Source: Saturnia japonica (taxonomy: Eukaryota; Arthropoda; Insecta; Lepidoptera; Saturniidae). From it: a stretch of 64,000 bases of DNA. Positions within the stretch are counted from its first letter, which is position 1, and each line of letters starts with the position of its first letter. A program made the translations under genes and the position numbers. The notes beneath the pieces are model-generated. The model was given only the letters and a program-made list of their open reading frames with translations. It was not told where the DNA came from and did not search any database. This document shows positions 46,343-58,891 of the stretch, one piece after another. Where the stretch lies: positions 15,872,001-15,936,000 of the forward strand of contig CM065318.1 in NCBI GenBank assembly GCA_033032175.1. Direction: 5' to 3'.

Positions 46343-46841
46343 GTCCGTTCCTCGGTGTGAAGCCCTTGGGTCAGGCAGCCGCCCGCGCGATACAAAGTGA
46401 AACTATACGTGCAACACTTAGCTACCCACATACAACATTACACACGTATGAACACACACACGTGCACACCACACAGGCACATAGGTTCTGTAAGGGACCT
46501 TTTTTTTTTTCTTTTTTTTGCGCTAGTTAGACTAATGCGCTAGTTAGTGTAGAAAAACCATTCCGATTACTAAATACACATACGCATGGTCCACTCCTTA
46601 CTCCCAGGAGGAGGGGAACGTGCATATGAGTATATGTTAGTTAGTTCGAATTCTCGTAGGATTAGGGAATTAGTTAGATCGCAACCTTTTCGCATTCGCG
46701 ACGACTGCCCGAGCCGAGGTTCGGCCACTCTGGCACCCTCGTGCGGGTCGTCACAAACTTTCGCGGCTGAGTGCCCTAAGCGCTCGCCCCCAAGTCCGGT
46801 GAAGCTTTAAAAGCCGCAGCGGCTCTGTTTTAGGATAGGAC

Positions 46842-46931
46842 AAGCGCATTCGTTGTCAAGAAGTCGGCAAGAAACTACATAGCGATAAGCGCATTCGTTC
46901 TCAAGAAGTCAGCAAGAAAATAAATAGTGAT
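46842..46931 (+). repeat. Two 45-bp tandem repeats
   Basis: aagcgcattcgttgtcaaga starts at 46842 and aagcgcattcgttctcaaga at 46887; both continue agtcRgcaagaaa...atag. Further decayed parts may follow to about 46990. It begins exactly where LINE family 2 similarity ends. Confidence 0.7.
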
Positions 46932-46989
46932 AAAGACATTGTAAACAAGTAGATAGTAACAAGCGAATATCGTAAATAGTGATCAATAA

Positions 46990-47869
46990 AATTTGAATTT
47001 ATAGCCATCGACGTGTTTTTACTTGGCAATCCAGTAATAGTTTTCAAAGTGCGGAAACCAAAGAATCAATAGTCCGTAGTATAGACCAGAGCTATCGTCT
47101 GGTCACTTGATAACCCGCACACAAAATATGGGAACACCAAATGTGCATGCGCGACAATGGTGAAATGACATCGGCTGCCATACCAACCAGTTTGTTGATT
47201 GTCAATCTGGTTTGGTGATTTATTGACATCGTTATACTTAATAAAAAATTTATTGTATTTCTCATAATTACCTATTAAATGATAGTTCAGTATATCAGTA
47301 AGATTGGCTGGAGTGTTTTTAAACCTTTTAACTACGCAGTACGGCATAATTACTGTTTTATTTTATGTTAAAAATGTGACGTGTGCTTTCAATCGCGGCT
47401 CGCGGGTGTTTATATATTCTAAGCGATATACCTATTGTAAATTATCTGGATTATACAGTTTTGCTACTAGTGAATTACTTCATTGTGTTATTCCAAATAT
47501 GGTGAAAATAAAAAAATTGGGTGAATGTTTGTATAAAAAAACCTGCCATGTCTCAAATTCATGTTTATGCTTTTGGTAAGAAAAAAATAAAAATAATTAT
47601 TTGATGAAAATTGTACACGGGAAATACACGCCATTCCTCAATTGATACGGCATATGAATTATCAACAATATGGGTAAAAATAAAGTTATGGGATGTAAAT
47701 AACTACTGCGTAACTATAAACGCGGGTGGAGTCGCGGGCACACCGCTAGTTTAATATATATTAGTAAAAACTTTAAGCTAGATTTTGTTTAAGAACAGCA
47801 CAGTTTTAATACTAGAATAGACATTATATTAGTCATTATTATTACATTAGTCGTACGGTGTTTTACCTA
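46990..47869. other. Intergenic AT-rich DNA
   Basis: gcgggtggagtcgcgggcac at about 47723 is a repeat edge. The open frames at 47066-47347 (minus) and 47304-47579 (plus) show no family. Confidence 0.4.
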
Positions 47870-48240
47870 CACTTAGTAAGACTAAAAAAAGTTTTTAGGT
47901 AATAGTGTTAGGTTCAATAATAAGATCCCGAAGCACATTACTGATTTACCAGACAATGAGTTCAAGGACCATGTCAAGCAGATTTTACAGTCAAAAGGTT
48001 ATTGTTATTGCATAATGCAAATGATAGTGATGTCTGAAATTGACTCCTGTGAATCCACTATTACATTATTAGGTTACTAGATTATATTAGACATTATATT
48101 AATACAATTGAAAAAGATAAACCCGATCTAGTTTTTTGAGGGTTCTTCTCTATAACTGGGACGTTTTCCGAACTGTTAGAAGTGTTTTGATGTTCATAAG
48201 TGTCTTCTCAGGGTCTAAATTGAAACAAAATATTTTATTT
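47870..48240 (+). pseudogene. Jockey/CR1-type LINE 3' end
   Basis: aatagtgttaggttcaata, aagcacattactgatttacc and agacaatgagttcaaggacc correspond to the region coding FYNKIPKHITDL... in the minus-strand copy at 17755-18250. It continues into the 3' UTR (aaacccgatctag, ...aagtgtcttctcagggtc). Stops and shifts throughout. Confidence 0.6.
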
Positions 48241-48289
48241 TGATTTTGGAGACGTGCTTTTAATATTCGAAGTTTATTATGATATTCTT

Positions 48290-49080
48290 TATTGTGCATA
48301 AAAGTACAATTGGAGGACTTCATGCTAAAAATGATTCTCTACCAGTCTTCCGGGGGGCAAGAGAAAGATTTATTCTAGGTATGCGTAACATTTAGTAAAA
48401 ATAAACTAGCTGATATTCAACTGCTCCAAGCAAAACCTCCGTAACGAATACTTGAAGGAATCACGAGAGTTGACTAATTGGATATCGATAAGAAGCGAAT
48501 TCTTTAGTCGTGCTGCTGTTACGGCTAAAGATCGGTCGCGAAAATTAGTATGAAGACTTGGTATACTGAGAATTAAAGAATCAGAACGTCTTAGCTGTCT
48601 ACTGTGTATATCTTCAAGAGATTGAAAGAGTGGTTTTAAATATTTAGGGGATTAGAGATTATTAATTATGAAAAAAGAAGACAAAGTATACTTACATTGC
48701 CGAATAGGTAACTAATTCAACCTGGCTCGGTATTCAGATACATGATCAAACTTCTGAAGACGGAAGATTAAACGGATATAGTAAAGGAGTAGACGATCAA
48801 GTTTATTTTAGATATCTTCTGAGAGGCCCATGCAAGCAACGTCGGCATAATCTACAAGCGGGAGAAGAAGGATATTTACTAGGGAAATCTTTGTATCAAT
48901 AGGAAAAAGTTAGAGAGAATAAACAGAAGCATCAATTTTCATACCAACTTCCTTGATTTCCTCTGCCCAGCATAATTTAGTATCGAAGAAGATACTAAGA
49001 TTTTTCACCGTAGTTGAGTAGTGTAATAATGTACCATTTATCTAGGTTGGTGTTTGTTTAAGGCACTAATCTCGTTCGCC
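48290..49080 (-). pseudogene. CR1-like reverse transcriptase C-terminal region, decayed
   Basis: Read on the minus strand with frameshifts: LGIFF-like start near 49010, KEVGMKIDASV, then ISLVNILLLPLVDYADVACM GLSEDI, then LLLYYIRLIFRLQKFDHVSE, and near 48420-48560 FRDRSLAVTAARLKNSLL and NSRDSFKYSLRRFCLEQLNI. This order is the post-palm part of a CR1-like ORF2. Not part of any long open frame because of several indels. Confidence 0.68.
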
Positions 49081-49302
49081 CAGTTTTTTGTTAAATTTTC
49101 TAATATTAATGAATGTGGGTAATGTTTATGAAAAGAAAAATTTTAAGGTAATTTTTCTAAATAATATATTTAAACACTTAAAAACATTTTTCTAAAGCGA
49201 TAAACATTTTTGTGGAAAAATTCTGATTGCTCGAATTGAAGCAAGTAAGAATATCGTTCCATTTATAACACCTAAAAATTTTCTTTTTAAAGTGAAAAAT
49301 TT

Positions 49303-49480
49303 GAAGCTACGATGGCTCATACGGATACCGCGGGAAAGGAGTTCGAATCCCTGCAAATTAGTAGTGCGTTTTTTAATGTCCGCCTGTATAGCTACCACCT
49401 TCAAGTTGTGCTTCTGCCATCACCTACCTATAAATGTGATATGGTGCCAAATCGTCACTAAACATCACGATGACCTTATT
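49303..49480 (+). repeat. tRNA-derived SINE, family A (deleted copy)
   Basis: gaagctacgatggctcata, then gagttcgaatccctgc (B box), then body cctgtatagctaccacc and an end with gtgccaaatcgtcac. Shorter than the 2118 copy by internal deletions. Confidence 0.65.
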
Positions 49481-50544
49481 TATTTAAATTCACCATTGGT
49501 AACATTTTATAGTATAAAGTTTATGGTATATTTTGAGAACAAAGCATAGTCACAGTATGAATAAAAGTAAAAAATATGTAAATTAAGGTTATGTTTTCAA
49601 AATAAAACACAAAATTTTCTACTATAACACTTTGTCAATGGTGGATTGGACAAATAATTACTAAAGCGTCGGTTAAGTGAAATTATGACAACACGGTAAA
49701 AATCTACGAAAACTAAATAATATCTAAAGTATTCTATTATATTTGTGCAAATTTGTAAAAAAAAAAAAAAGAATTAAAAAGTAATTATTAAAACAGGTAT
49801 ACAATTGATGAAGAAATCAGTTAACATTCATAAAAGAAAAAACTTACATACATAGTCAAACATGGAAAATTCTGTGTATCAGAATTGGTTAAAAAGGTAA
49901 AGAAAATTATTATCGAAAATTTGTTTACGTCACTCAAATGTGATTTAAAAGGGGTGCCTGATAAATGCACTGAAGAGCGCGACTGTACCTCTATACATTG
50001 AAAGGCACGCGAGTGAAAGCCGTATCTCATTCAAGGGAATCGGGCCGTGCTATCTGCGCTGGGTCGCTTACTTTACACGCGTTTATATTCAATATGACAT
50101 TGGTTATTGAACGAATATTCTTAACAAGTTGAAATATGAATATGACTGTCATATATTTTTAATGTTGGGTCGCTTTTATTCATTGATTAACGCAGTCAGA
50201 TACTATAATAATATCTGGTTACTGGAGTTATTACAATGATGTATACATATTTCAAAAAACATTGTCAGTCGTTTCTGTCATGCCGGCTTGCTTAAATACC
50301 TCTTGGCGTTATGTTTGAAGGAATCCAATTTGCAGAAAGGAAGGAACACTAGCCAAAAGACAGTTTCACAGCTTCAAAGACGGCAAAATAAGATTTAGAG
50401 AACTTATTTGTTCGTTCCGAGATGGAGGATATCGTAAAGCTGTCGATTCAGAGCCCTACGTGAGTGGTTCTGTTATGAAAGATAAAATTAAATTGAAGAG
50501 ACCTTCAGAATACTCACCATGATATATAAGGTAGTAATGAGTGA
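49481..50544. other. Intergenic AT-rich DNA
   Basis: 50340-50520 is open in pieces (KRQFHSFKDGKIRF) and might be an old transposon coding scrap. Nothing firmly recognised. Confidence 0.35.
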
Positions 50545-50765
50545 GAGACATAAGTTTTTTAGATAATAGTGTTATGTTCTACAGTTTATATCCTAAGTAC
50601 ATTCCTACCCATTTACAGAATGATAAGTTCAAGAATCATGTATGAAGTTTTATTATCGCAAGAGGTTTATAGGGTGGAGCATTACGTAAATGATGGCGAA
50701 CCGGTAGTAGTGTTTTGAAATTCATAAGTGCCTTCTTAGGACCTAAATTATATACTTTTATTATT
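50545..50765 (+). pseudogene. Jockey/CR1-type LINE 3' end (decayed)
   Basis: gataatagtgttatgttcta, aagtacattcctacccattt, ...ataagtgccttcttaggacc: same order as 47870-48240, more diverged. Confidence 0.5.
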
Positions 50766-51279
50766 TTTGCTTTTCTTGTTTAATTTGATAAACTTAAATA
50801 ATAAGTACCTTCTTAGGGGCCTGAATTCAGTAAACCGCTTATATTAAATGAATCGCTAAAATGTATGAAATCGTTTCATAAGGCACTTAGTTACATGACA
50901 GTATTATTTTAATCGAAAGTACGTTTTTTAACCCCACGTAGTTTTCATGTAATGCTGGTTAATTGGATTTTTAAAATAGTGATATACACCAATCTGAACG
51001 AATCGTAAAATCGTACGAGATACTATTATTCATATCGTTAAGATTTTTCTGGGAAAAATAAGGTTGAAACTTTTTGTTGAGCTTTTTCTCATGATTTATT
51101 AATTTTCTAGGTATTAGGAATACTAATGAATAGGTATCCTGAATTCAGTATTTAAATTTTCACGATTCAAATAATTGGAACTTAATAATATAGGTACCGT
51201 AGTACAACACAACAAAAATAAAAGTGGCAGCATCATATTTTACAAGTTTGTCAAGTGATTTTAAAACCAACCACAATGA

Positions 51280-51350
51280 TTTTGAGGAATAACCCGCAGT
51301 TCCTTTAAAGTTAAAAGTTCAATGCCAATGAAATTAAAATGCGACCAAAT
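51280..51350 (-). repeat. Scrap of the atgaaccgat repeat family
   Basis: gattttgaggaataacccgc and gttcaatgccaatgaaatt correspond to the inverse of 25985-26060. A second scrap lies at 51755-51865. Confidence 0.4.
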
Positions 51351-51428
51351 TTTTTTTACAGTTTATATTAAGGCCAAATATAAAATTACAGACTGCGTAA
51401 ATAAATCGTTTTTGAGAAAAAAAAATTA

Positions 51429-51566
51429 ACTGCTTCATTAGCCTAGTGGTTGTAAGCGCGAGTACTATGTGTGAAGTTCTGGGTTCGAAACCCAGGTCGA
51501 GCAAAGTGTTATTGGGTTTTCCTACGAAATTCTCAGTAGCAGCTCGGTACAAGCGTGATGGTATGA
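51429..51566 (+). repeat. tRNA-derived SINE, family B with internal deletion
   Basis: ctgcttcattagcctagtgg, ctgggttcgaaacccaggtc (B box with one change), body to gcagctcgg, then a jump to the 3' end aagcgtgatggtatg. About 120 bp of the body is absent. Confidence 0.7.
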
Positions 51567-52281
51567 TTCGTGCAAATTCATAATATGCAATTCCTAGATA
51601 GACATATCCACAAAATTGACAAAGATAATCTGAAAAACTAATTGTTTCTGCACTTTTTCTTCACAGGGGAGATTACCTTTAACCCTTCCCTGCCTTCTCA
51701 GACCTCTTCACAGCATCAAATACAGCGGGAGCGATTCTAAAGTTCAGCCGAATAAACTAAACCAGTCTTAAACAAAGATTTTATGGCTGAAGAAAATCCA
51801 TAAAAAATATATACAATAGAATTGAGAATCTCCTTTTTTTGAAGGCAATTAAAAAGCATATTCAATCTTGCTAACTAAACTGACAGCTGTTAGATAATAG
51901 GTAATAATAGATTGTTTATATTATATCATTTTCAAATTTTACGTACGTGTCACCTAGTTATTTTATATATAGAAAATACCTTTTATATAAAAGTCTGTCA
52001 GTTACTCTCAGGTTTTATTATGTATTATAGCGAACTCCAAGATTTCGCGTCGACATAACAAGGCGGCCCAGGAGACATGTGACGACTTCGTTTCAAAGCT
52101 CATACTTTATTTTGTTACTCGAGAAGAATCCCTAAAGGATGGCTAGAAGAGGACAATATACATCACAGTTCCTTTGAAATATTTTTCATTTATATTTTTT
52201 TAGTAGCCTTTTCTTGTTAGTCCGCCATTGCGTCATTTCGACCGCGTTTGTGATTGTATATACTTTGAAGCAATTTTATTT

Positions 52282-52500
52282 TATAAGTAGATACGGCATT
52301 TACACTCTTTACAATGCTATCGTGAATGATGAGAAATTGCCCTCAGTTCACTGTCGACATGATACCAGCGTGAGCGAGAATAAACTTTTATCCTTTTTTT
52401 AATACAGAGTTTCCGCCTTACGCTGTGATTTCCTATCCCTTTTCTTTCAACATGCCGATAACAAAATTTGTAACGATTTTAAGTTGCTTTTAGTAATAAG
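52282..52500 (+). repeat. About 215-bp dispersed repeat, copy 1
   Basis: Matches 63097-63308 block by block: aagtagatac, attgccctcagttca, gataccagcgtgagcgag, gtttccgccttacgctgtg, catgccgataacaaaatttg. Class unknown. Confidence 0.6.
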
Positions 52501-52676
52501 CTTATTTCACGATCAGATCTACAGCGAATTTTTGACAATATCCATTACAGTGAAATAAGGAATCGGGTATGCAGGATCCGATCAAGGAAGAATTATCGAT
52601 CCGATCACCTGCAACGCAACGATACCGTAGTTTAGCTTGAGTCGCCGCGTGACGAGGACAGAGAGCAGTCATATGC

Positions 52677-52730
52677 GTAATGTTAGCCGTTCGTATTTGA
52701 AAGGTCGCGGGTTCAATCCCTGCACATTAC
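52677..52730 (+). other. tRNA-like sequence lacking D or anticodon arm
   Basis: GTAATGT at 52677-52683 pairs perfectly with ACATTAC at 52724-52730 (7 bp). Directly inside lies a T arm, GCGGG / TTCAATC / CCTGC (52707-52723). Only 23 nt separate the acceptor 5' strand from the T arm instead of about 40, so a full tRNA cannot fold. Possibly a deleted tRNA gene or a SINE head. Confidence 0.4.
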
Positions 52731-54654
52731 TTTTTATTTTTATGGTTTTTACTAGTATCTAAACATAAATTATTTTAAAAAAATATATATAATTTATTTT
52801 TACAAAACAATCGATACTAACGAATTTTCAAACAATCGATTCCTATTATATTACAATTATAAACGATCATAATGTATTAAAATAAAGCAAAGTATTACCT
52901 ATAGAAAAAAGACACTGCTGTGACTACTACAGTCACAACAAATATTACATAATGTTGTTTCAACATTGTTAGCGCCATGACAACATACGTACTGTTATAC
53001 TCCTGTCATGTAAGCCTTAATGCTGCCCTGACAACTCGATGTCAGCAGAACCTCACTAGGTTTAATAAATCAACAATAGAACTGTCAGTCGGACTTCCAC
53101 TCTCAAACAAGACGTTTGCTTATGGATCATCTATTCCACCGCGGAAACATAGTCTAATTTCGGAAATTTAACATGCAATTTCTCAATTAATGGACTTTAT
53201 GAATTATCCATAATATTAGTAAAAATAATATTACAGGATTTAAATAATGATTTAAAAAGCATCTAGAGCCGCGGGTACATCGTTAATATTATTTAAAGTA
53301 TAATCCGTTTCCCTGGACGATAAAACAATAAAAAAGAGTAGGTACCCTGAGAAAGCATATTTCACGACATAATAGACTTACAGAATTCGTCCGGATTCAT
53401 TAGAATCCGTCCAGCCGTTTAAACGTGATTCATGGATATACAACTGAACAGATTTTTTTCAATGATAATTGAGAAAACTCTCGATAAAAAATATAAGCAA
53501 AAGGAAAATTTGTTCATCTGTTCAGGAGCTATGATGCCACAGACATATACATACATATGTTAAACTTTTAACACCCCTCTGTTGGCTACAGAAGTTAAAA
53601 AAAATCGTTTATATTCGTTTAAATCAGATGAATTTCATAGCAAAGATTTTACGAGATTCGCAGACTTGACAAGCATCGGTTTCTTTTTGTCTTGAAAGCT
53701 AATACTTTATTCAACTTTATGTTTTACGTCATTTATTTTAAGATTCTTATTTGATTATACTGGCGTGTGAGATGCAAAGGTGTGTTTATATTGAATGGAA
53801 AAAATATGCGATTTTTCTTTATAACTGTTATGAGGATTAGGTTACACCTTACCTATACACACCGATGTTATGAACTATCTGCCGCTCCTCTCACTTCGCT
53901 AAGCGATAAAAATGAACATATCTGTTCCATGACTTATTCGATATCTGTGGTAAATTATATTAGAATTCGCCCATCCATTTGGGCGTGATTGATGCATCAA
54001 CAATTCTTATAGTCTACCAATTGTGCAATGACATAAATTTCCTATATACAAAGTTTACAAAAATTATATTTACAGAAAGAACTACGCGTTTATTATAGGT
54101 ATAAAAATAGTAACAATTTATTCACCATAAAATTACAAAATCACAAAGTAACGTCAGAAAACTGGTTAAGAAAGTTACAGATAATTGATTTGCAACAAGA
54201 TGCTTGTTACTACTTCAACAAGATAAATCTGTATCTCAGGTCGTAGTCCTGATACTTCGCCACTGTTGTTCTCATTAGTAAACAAACAAATACAATATAT
54301 AAGAATTTTCTGTATATGAGCAGTAATCTAATCAGCAAATCAGTTTAATAATAAATATGAAATAAGATGTTATTTATAAAAATATTGTTATAATTTTAGA
54401 ATTGAATTAGAATAAGGATTAATACATGTCGGGTCGACTCGTTATTTAACAGTCAAGGAAAAAAATTAAAACACTTCTTTTCATTCACCATATAATATCA
54501 TCTTACTTTACAATCGTTCATCGAACATATGATATCTACCTTACCACAGAGTATCTTACTATTATAACTTTTTTTATGAAATGGTTTTAGCATTCGCCAT
54601 CTTACATAAAAAATAAATGAATTAGATTAAAGAAAGGTAAGAGTACTCTAAACC
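52731..54654. other. Intergenic AT-rich DNA
   Basis: gagccgcgggtacatcgtt at about 53268 is a repeat edge; 53510-53605 is a minus-strand scrap of the 11462 repeat. No gene recognised. Confidence 0.4.
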
Positions 54655-54770
54655 GACGAGCATGCATGAAAAGATTTAATGAATGTCGAAGAAGCGAAAG
54701 AGGTATGCCAGGATCGTAGCAGGTGGAAGGACGTGGTTTCTGCCTACCCCGTTGGGAAATAGGCGTTATT
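54655..54770 (+). pseudogene. LINE C-terminal scrap
   Basis: Reads VEEAKEVCQDRSRWKDVVSA and YPVGK before stops, followed by tatgtatgtttgtatg. DRxxWxxxV...YP is a common C-terminal pattern of insect LINE ORF2 proteins. Clade not assigned. Confidence 0.5.
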
Positions 54771-55514
54771 TATGTATGTTTGTATGTAAGATATATTTCT
54801 ATTAGTGTTTAATACCTTAAGATATATATGTATTGACATTTCAGTTTCGCAATTAAATATTTACAAAAACCTCTATAAAATAAACAATAAATCCTATTAT
54901 TTTAATTTTTAATATAATTATTATTATACTACAGTATATTGACAGTTCAATGGTCCGTTCTACATTTATAATATACCTTATACTGCGCTTTATATTGTTC
55001 CAATCTTCAATTTTCAATACCACTTTGCCGTAACTAGGTCAGTCGCGGCTTTGCCTCGCGCACAGTGTGAACGCGGGCTAAGGAAGGAAATCCCATCCCA
55101 TCCGGCTGTGACGTTCAATAAATGAAATTGGGAACAACAAGTGACGTGAACAAGAAAAGGAGGATTTTTCTCTTCAATCCAGACCCATACTTGATAGATG
55201 ACTTCTAACTGTAATAAGGTGTCGCGTATGCGATACCTAGTCTAGTCGGCAGTTCATTTAAGGTAACTCGTAAACATGATTTTCGATGTAGAAATTTAGG
55301 TGTAATAACACTTTTTTACGGATACTTCTGTAATCGACGGTTCTGGGCTTACAGCAACCGTAGTTATCTTGCTATATTGGTTTATTATTGTACGTATTAG
55401 TTTTTACTTTATATTTGTATTTTGTAATATTAGATTTATTTGATCCCAATGAGGGTTGATGCCAGGCAGGCGGCCGATCGTAATAAAATACAATAAGCCA
55501 TATCTAAATTGACA
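54771..55514. other. Intergenic DNA, unassigned
   Basis: A GC-richer patch at 55030-55110 (gtcagtcgcggctttgcctc) is not recognised. The rest is AT-rich. Confidence 0.35.
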
Positions 55515-55605
55515 ACATGGTGGAAAGTATTTGTCCGGTGTGTGTAAAAACTAGAAGAAAACAAGCTGTGCCGACCCTACTCAAGTAGGATAAGGGATAA
55601 GAAAA
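55515..55605 (+). pseudogene. RTE-type LINE end scrap
   Basis: catggtggaaagtatttgtc ... aaactagaagaaaacaagct, gtgccgaccctactcaagta: same order as the end of 16780-17005 (gaagaagagaac, tgccgaccctacttagatg). Confidence 0.5.
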
Positions 55606-55909
55606 AGAAGAGTACTTTTTCATATCTAGTGCTATGCCTCTATGAGCATTAATTTATTGTATTCTTCTTCTTCCTAACTTGGCATCTAGTCCTTGAAGAC
55701 CATAACTGCCTTTATCAAGAGAATATAGTGTCCTGTCTTATGACGATCTCAGTATCCTAACAAGATGGTGGCTACCTTGTTAGAACTTTCTAGAGAGTTT
55801 TTTTGTGATCCCAGAATGCATACGTTTTGTTTATATTTATATACATAATATATGGCCTAAAACCTAAGTAAATGAAATAAAAATAAAAACCACAACTTGT
55901 CACTTACCC

Positions 55910-56120
55910 CCCCAGTACCAGCTACTTCCTTTTGACCGCATTCAGTGTAGAGCGGTTCGAGCTATTGACGATCAAGCTCTTTCCGATCGGCTTGATCCAT
56001 TGGCTCTACGTAGAGATGTTGGTTCACACTAAATTTTTACCGCATTTATCATGGGGAGTGTTCCGAGGAATTGTTTGCTAACACTAATCGCTAACTAATG
56101 CTAATCGCTAACACGCCTGC
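55910..56120 (+). pseudogene. LINE reverse transcriptase C-terminal scrap
   Basis: Reads LLPFDRIQCRAVRAIDDQAL and SDRLDPLALRRDVGSH, stop, then AFIMGSVPRN with a shift. The order (L)DxxQxRAVRxxDD...LxxLxxRRD followed by a Gly-rich hydrophobic stretch is the usual post-palm C-terminal pattern of insect non-LTR proteins. Confidence 0.6.
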
Positions 56121-56615
56121 CGTGCTGATGAAGCTTTAGCCACCGTTCGAGAATATACTATTTATTGCATAATAATGAGACGTTTACAACCTGATTTAAT
56201 ATTATATCTAAATATCTTGGCGACCGAGCTATGCTCGTTATCTTACAAAAAAGCCTAACTAGGTATACTTGAAATGTAAAACATTATCTAAATGCAAAGT
56301 TTCATTGAAATCGTTGAAATATATATACAAGAATTGCTCACTTAATATAATAAGATAATAGATATAAAGTATTTCAAAGAAACATAAGTTTTCAGTACTT
56401 CTATGTTTCTACTAGCACTTGATATAGTAAGAACATACTGGGTTGTAGAAAAACAAAACAATTTTTAACGAAAAAGAAAAGACATCTTCAAGGATTTTGA
56501 GAAGTTCCAGAATATATCTTTGAAGTTAAAGGTCCGATAACAAATTAAAACAGGCCCATAATTGAGGTATCTCCTTTCAAATTGAAAAAGAATCATTTCA
56601 ATCCAATGATATTGC
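56121..56615. other. Intergenic DNA before the 1.17-kb repeat
   Basis: 56490-56600 is a minus-type scrap of the atgaaccgat repeat (ggattttgagaagttccag, ttgaggtatctccttt). It runs up to the border of the 1.17-kb repeat. Confidence 0.45.
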
Positions 56616-57791
56616 ATATATAGACGCGTCATACGCCAACACCATTGCACTAAAAAACAGCGCAATTAATTTCTACATAGAAACTATAAGTAGTTCTTCC
56701 ATTTATACAGTACGCAAAAAAGAAACAGAATATAAAACGTTTATATGCCATTATTGCTGTTAGAAAAAAAATAAAAAAAATTTGAGCTGTAGTGACGTGC
56801 AACCGCGACAATGGATAATACGTGACTGAAAGAATGTCGGGCAATTACCTGACTTTAGTATTGCCAAAATAGAACGCGGTTAACGCATCTACATTTATAA
56901 AAACATCTTAGTTTAAATCGGTTCATAAACAAAGAAATTACGCCTGAGCATCTCTATAAAAGTATATTCGAATTCAGAACCTCTTACTTTTTTAATATCG
57001 GTTCAAAAACAAAAACAAGTGATCGGATACAAAATCTAAAATCTTCTTACTTCAACAACATATAGTTTAAATAATACGTACTATCAAAATCGATTTACAA
57101 AATAATGAAAAATTAATTAGAAAATTCAAGTCATGAACCGACTAACAATCAGATAAATATACCTTCTATTAAAATACTACCTACTAAAATATCAAACCCC
57201 TTACATGTTATATTGTAATAACCGAAATATTTAGATTTAAATAAATTATTATACTGAAAGTTAAATCAAGGACAACTTATACGCAGCAGTAAAGTCTAAG
57301 CATGAAAATATTTCTATTACAAAATATGTAAATATATAGACAGACATCGTCAGTTTGTTTACTTATAAGGCAATAATATTTTCAGAGAGAAATGGTGTCA
57401 TTTTGTTACGTTCAAACATTGAAATTCTGTGTACTTACTGAAAAAGTATATCTCAATTTTTTATGACGGTTAGAGGATTTAGAAAGCTGCCTATTTTCTA
57501 TTGACCCCCCTAACTATATATTTAATTTGTTTTTATTAACTCCCATTGTTATGGTCATAAGAAAAGAGACTTTTGATGTGCTCTGCAATTGCTTACTTAC
57601 TAATTTTTAGTGCCCGACCTCTCGTGAACTATTAAATCATGCAGAACGGGTTTTATAGAGATAATTGCCGTAGATGTCAAAAACAACACAATAGAAAAAA
57701 AATACCATTAATAAATAATTTAAATGTACAATGGCTCAGTTGTATCAGGTTCGCTTGTGAGATTTAAATTAAAGGACTTTATTTTTTAATA
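56616..57791 (+). repeat. 1.17-kb direct repeat, left copy (putative giant target-site duplication)
   Basis: From atatatagacgcgtcatacg to ggactttattttttaata, repeated at 59077-60251. By eye about 30 substitutions and three 1-bp indels over about 1,175 bp (about 97% identity). The right border falls exactly where the LINE coding sequence begins. No coding potential; it includes an old dispersed-repeat scrap (aaatcggttcataaacaaag at about 56917). Confidence 0.85.
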
Positions 57792-58891
57792 CAGATTTTG
57801 CCAAAGCGTTTGATCGCGTTGATCACTCTTTACTCATAGCCAAACTTAATCACGCTGGCATTCATGGCAATCTGTTAAGGTGGTTTAAGAGCTATTTATG
57901 TAATCGTTCTCAGCTAGTTGCATTGGCAGGCTACGAATCTTCACCTTTCATACCTTCATCTGGACTCCCCCAAGGATCAAAACTGGGACCATTATTGTTT
58001 TTAATTTTTATAAACGACCTCTTGGATTCCCTAAATTGTGATTGCCTAGCCTATGCGGATGATATAAAAATATATATTCGGGTAACAAACCTAAGTGACT
58101 GTATTAAGTTACAGAGTGACCTTAACACTCTCGAGTTATGGTGTATCATCAACAAAATGGCTCTTAATGTGAGAAAGTGTCAATACATAACTTGTACCAA
58201 TAAAATAAATTATATTGATTTTACCTATCAGCTTGGAGGTATAAGCTTACAGAGAGTATCCGTTGTTCGTGATTTGGGTGTCATGTTTGACTCTTCTTTT
58301 TCTTTTCGACCACATATACTTAATATTGTACCCAGAGGCAAGAAGGTGCTTGGATTTGTTATGCGTACTTCACGACCATTTCGCAATAACGAGATTGTTA
58401 TCTTGCTCTATAACACCTTAGTTAGAAGTGTTCTTGAATATTGTTCTGCCATATGGTCACCTCACTATACCACCTACGTAGAGCTTATAGAATCTGTCCA
58501 AGCTCGTCTTGTTAGATGCCTGAGCATAAGAAATGGTATTCGTAAATCTATCCCTAATTATGTTAATAGACTAAAATATTTTAACATGATAAGCCTAAAA
58601 GAGAGGCGAAATATAGCTGACTTACTCATCATTTACAAAATTGTAAATGGTTCAATAGATGCGTTCCTTATTAATTACTTGTATTTTAGATCGTATACCC
58701 GTGCGGTGCGCAACCCATATATATTTTACATTCTGATTACAACACTGAATACTGCTTTTAATAGCCCTTTTGTGCGTATGGCAAGGTTATACAACGAGAG
58801 ATCAAGCACGATGAATAACTCAATAGATATCTTTTCTCAGTCAATTAGTTCATACAAGCACTCCTTGTTTAGTAATTGGAATATAATTTAA
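57791..58891 (+). pseudogene. Truncated CR1-like reverse transcriptase ORF (uninterrupted)
   Basis: Open for 366 codons from the junction; the first internal ATG is at 57923. It starts in the first catalytic block (DFAKAFDRVDHSLLIAKL), continues GLPQGSKLGPLLFLIFINDL, the catalytic YADDIKIYI, then VRDLGVMFDSSFSFRPHI, the thumb (LLYNTLVRSVLEYCSAIWSP, VQARLVRCLS) and a C-terminal region ending FSNWNII. The endonuclease and the RT fingers are missing, so it cannot be active. CR1/Jockey-superfamily type by motif order; exact clade not determined. There is no promoter or start context of its own. Confidence 0.85.

Larger units (their letters stand above)
42540..46831 (+). mobile_element. Longest copy of Jockey-type LINE family 2 (inactive, 3' end lost)
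   Basis: About 4.3 kb with degraded ORF1 and ORF2 and a 3' UTR. It matches the 3' UTRs at 20657-21092 and 36290-36810 in order, but stops at ctctgttttaggatagg (about 46839). The segment aaggctaacagtgtagtcag and the poly(A) found in the other copies are missing; instead 45-bp tandem repeats follow. No target duplication was found. The 5' border is uncertain: 42395-42540 is GC-richer DNA of unknown origin. Confidence 0.8.
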
